From the NCBI GenBank assembly GCA_022561095.1, contig JADFRV010000008.1, forward strand, positions 1 to 23,820: a stretch of DNA of 23,820 nucleotides. Direction: 5' to 3'. The stretch comes from Chloroflexota bacterium. Lineage in GTDB: Bacteria > Chloroflexota > Dehalococcoidia > SM23-28-2 > RBG-16-64-32. This document shows positions 21,980 through 23,820 of this stretch, in pieces; the first letter of the stretch is position 1; each line of letters begins with the position of its first letter. The translations under genes were made by a program, and so were the position numbers. The notes beneath the pieces were generated by a model. That model had not been told where the DNA came from, did no database searches, and saw only the letters and a list, made by a program, of their open reading frames with translations.

Positions 21980-21985
21980 TATAAT
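21980..21985 (+). promoter_or_regulatory. -10 element of the WS/DGAT gene
   Basis: A perfect TATAAT, 82 bases before the ATG at 22067. The -35 position at 17 bases spacing reads TGTTAA, a weak match that lies inside the inverted repeat. Transcription would start near 21992 and give a leader of about 75 bases. Confidence 0.6.
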
Positions 21986-22027
21986 GCTCGGGTAGCTCGC
22001 GGGGGTAACACGGGCAATCACTGTCAA

Positions 22028-22060
22028 GTCCGGCTTTAGCCCGGACGTCCCCAAGGGGGG
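22028..22060 (+). promoter_or_regulatory. Leader hairpins that overlap the WS/DGAT ribosome site
   Basis: GTCCGG (22028-22033) pairs with CCGGAC (22041-22046) around a 7-base loop. Next CCCC (22049-22052) can pair with the G-run at 22055-22060, which is the ribosome site for the ATG at 22067. Pairing of the G-run would lower translation initiation, so folding could control expression. No known riboswitch was recognised. Confidence 0.35.
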
Positions 22061-22066
22061 CCTAAG

Positions 22067-23566
22067 ATGACCCAGACCAACCTAAGCCACCGACTCAGCG
22101 CACAAGACGCCACATTCCTGTACTTCGAGCGGGAAGATGCGCCTATGAACATAGGCTCGGTCGCTGTCTTCCAGGGAGAGATCCCTTATGAGCGATTCGT
22201 CAAGAGCCTGGAGGAGAAGCTTCACCTCATCCCGCGCTACCGCCAGCGGGTAATCTCAGCTCCCCTCAACATCGCCCACCCTACCTGGGAGTTCGATCCA
22301 GCGTTCAATATCCGCAAGCACGTCATTCCGGTGCGCCTGGACCCGCCAGGCAACGATCAACAGCTCCGGGAGATGGCCGCGCGACTCTTCCAAGGTATGC
22401 TGAGCCGAGACAAAGCCCTATGGGAGATATACCTGGTACACGGCCTGGAAGGGGATCGAAGCGCTCTCGTATCCAAAGTCCATCACTGCCTGGTGGACGG
22501 CGTCTCCGGCATCGAGCTGATGATGGTGACTCTAGATGTCTCGCCGGACCCGCCTCCCCCAACCAGCGAGCCCTACGATCCGCCACCCACCCCTGATGCC
22601 GCCTCTCGCTTCTTCGACGCCCTGTTCGACCGGATGGCCGACAACTTGAAGGCGACCGCTGATATCCAGAAGGCGCTGCTGAACACGGTCGACAATCCCG
22701 CCTCACTCCGCACCGTGAGCCGCGCCCTGGAGACGTCTCTGCCCTACATCGCGCGTCCCGGCCAGCGAGCGCCCTTCAACCAAGCGTTCTCCGGCGATCG
22801 CAAGCTGGCCTGGAGCGAGTGCTCCTTCCAAGAGGTGCGGGCGATCCGAAAGGCCGCCGGCGGAACAGTCAACGACGTCATCCTGGCCATGCTCGGCGGC
22901 GCCCTCAGCCGTTACTACGAAGCGCACGGCCTGGATACGGAAGGTCAGGTCGCGCGCGTGCTCACGCCCGTCAACGTACGGCGTGAGGACGAACGGGGCA
23001 GCCTGGGCAACCGCGTCTCGATGATACTCGTCGAGGTGCCTTTAGGGTTGCGCAATCCAATCGAGCGGCTGAACGTCGTGCACGAACGGATGGAGAAGCT
23101 GAAGAGAAACCACATCGCAGACGGCATGGAGCTGGCGTCGGACTCCCTGGGCAACCTGCCGCCGATGCTTCAGGCGATGCTGGGTAGCCTGCCCATGCCG
23201 CCCAACACCGTGGCCAACCTGGTCTGCACGAACGTTCCCGGCCCCATGATCCCCCTTTACTCGGTCGGCCACCCGCTGGAGGCGCACTACCCGCTGGTGC
23301 CTATCGCCTGGGAGATGGGCGTGGGCTGTGCGGTGACCAGCTACAACCAGAAGCTCTACTTCGGCCTGATAGCGGACGCCAAGGCGGCGCCGGACGTTGA
23401 CCGGCTGGGAGATTTCCTGCAGCAATCGTACGTGGAGCTGAGGTCCGCGGCCGGAGTGACAGCAACTGAAGCGGCGACGGTCGCCGCGAAGACTGAAGCG
23501 CGACCAAAGCCACGGAGACGCGCGGCGCCGGCGAAAGAGCAGCCCCTGGCCGCGGACGCCGGCTAG
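22067..23566 (+). CDS. Wax ester synthase / diacylglycerol acyltransferase (WS/DGAT)
   Basis: A 499-residue acyltransferase that esterifies acyl-CoA to a fatty alcohol or diacylglycerol for storage lipid. The catalytic HHxxxDG motif is VHHCLVDGVSG (His139, His140, Asp144). NDVILAMLGGALSRYYEAHG, VRREDERGSLGNRVSMILVE and CTNVPGPMIPLY are the conserved C-terminal family segments. The N-terminus LSAQDATFLYFEREDAPMNI is the usual family start. The C-terminal 40 residues are Ala/Lys/Arg-rich and look disordered. Its stop codon shares the CTAG with the convergent GNAT gene. Located near the PHA genes, it gives the cell a second storage lipid. Confidence 0.95.
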   Translation: MTQTNLSHRLSAQDATFLYFEREDAPMNIGSVAVFQGEIPYERFVKSLEEKLHLIPRYRQRVISAPLNIAHPTWEFDPAFNIRKHVIPVRLDPPGNDQQLREMAARLFQGMLSRDKALWEIYLVHGLEGDRSALVSKVHHCLVDGVSGIELMMVTLDVSPDPPPPTSEPYDPPPTPDAASRFFDALFDRMADNLKATADIQKALLNTVDNPASLRTVSRALETSLPYIARPGQRAPFNQAFSGDRKLAWSECSFQEVRAIRKAAGGTVNDVILAMLGGALSRYYEAHGLDTEGQVARVLTPVNVRREDERGSLGNRVSMILVEVPLGLRNPIERLNVVHERMEKLKRNHIADGMELASDSLGNLPPMLQAMLGSLPMPPNTVANLVCTNVPGPMIPLYSVGHPLEAHYPLVPIAWEMGVGCAVTSYNQKLYFGLIADAKAAPDVDRLGDFLQQSYVELRSAAGVTATEAATVAAKTEARPKPRRRAAPAKEQPLAADAG

Positions 23567-23820
23567 CGGCGGGGTCGCGTCTCCGCCGTGTCGCTGAAGC
23601 CGGTCACATCGTAGGACATTATCAGTAAATCGTAGGTGCGTCCGTCGCGCGCCATCACGAAATCTGCCAGAAGCGCCTCCGGCTGGAAGCCCAGGCTCTC
23701 CACCATACCGCGGGCTCCTCGCTGATCGGTAGTCATCTGCACCATCACCTTCTGCAGCCCCAGGTCTTTAGCTATGGCGAACACCTCGTTAGCCATGATC
23801 TTGCCCAGGCCAAAGCCGCG
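23563..23820 (-). CDS. GNAT-family N-acetyltransferase (5' end outside window)
   Basis: The frame enters from the right edge and has 85 codons plus stop in view. RGFGLGKIMANEVFAIAKDL matches GNAT motif A (R/Q-x-x-G-x-G/A), the acetyl-CoA pyrophosphate loop with its helix. TTDQRGARGMVESLGFQPEA matches motif B, with the typical N-x-x-A-x-x-x-Y/L-x-x-x-GF pattern here in changed form. The N-terminal half is cut off, so the substrate cannot be judged. The stop CTA (23563-23565 on plus) overlaps the WS/DGAT stop, so the two convergent genes share four bases. Confidence 0.85.
   Translation of the reverse strand, partial: RGFGLGKIMANEVFAIAKDLGLQKVMVQMTTDQRGARGMVESLGFQPEALLADFVMARDGRTYDLLIMSYDVTGFSDTAETRPRR

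Overview
The window is gene-dense, GC-rich bacterial chromosome. Gene content suggests Chloroflexota (Dehalococcoidia or a related lineage): a split methylmalonyl-CoA mutase with MeaB, a PhaC/PhaE/PhaQ-type storage locus, a WS/DGAT acyltransferase, ClbS/DinB-like and TY-Chap proteins. This is inferred from gene families; there is no rRNA or other phylogenetic marker in the window.

Layout. (1) 1-5280, minus strand: a methylmalonyl-CoA mutase operon read from a TTGACA/TACACT promoter at about 5299-5328. Its order is large mutase subunit, two tandem DinB/ClbS-like proteins, methylmalonyl-CoA epimerase, a TY-Chap protein, a second VOC protein without the full metal site, the small B12-binding subunit, and MeaB (cut by the window edge). 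(2) 5368-7373, plus strand: a CaCA-type cation exchanger and a YIP1-family membrane protein. (3) 7392-12799: a tRNA-Val(UAC) gene at 12723-12799 (minus strand) and two partial copies of its 3' half at 11352-11415 and 7392-7455, which look like attachment sites of two tandem integrated elements. The outer segment carries a flavin disulfide reductase, DegV, a hotdog thioesterase, PlsY and a truncated DM13 gene. The inner 1.36-kb segment carries only remnants: a degenerate zinc-finger protein, a winged-helix regulator and the C-terminal end of a tyrosine recombinase. (4) 12976-17489: a DNPH1-like nucleoside hydrolase, an unknown acidic protein, a crotonase, an LLM-class flavin oxidoreductase and an orphan TadG-like surface protein. 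(5) 17576-23566: a storage-lipid region with an SDR, PhaC, short PhaE, a PhaQ-like PadR repressor, a divergent phasin-like protein, an alpha/beta hydrolase and a WS/DGAT acyltransferase. A GNAT acetyltransferase enters from the right edge.

How it fits together. The mutase operon converts propionyl-CoA-derived methylmalonyl-CoA to succinyl-CoA, with MeaB protecting the B12 enzyme. The region at 17.5-23.6 kb polymerises and packages hydroxyacyl-CoA as PHA and can make wax ester or triacylglycerol. Together they suggest a heterotroph that handles odd-chain or propionate carbon and stores lipid.

The strongest non-routine signal is the tandem tRNA-Val attachment-site array, with a gene truncated close to one boundary and a decayed integrase beside the intact tRNA. 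No CRISPR array, rRNA gene or complete transposase was seen.
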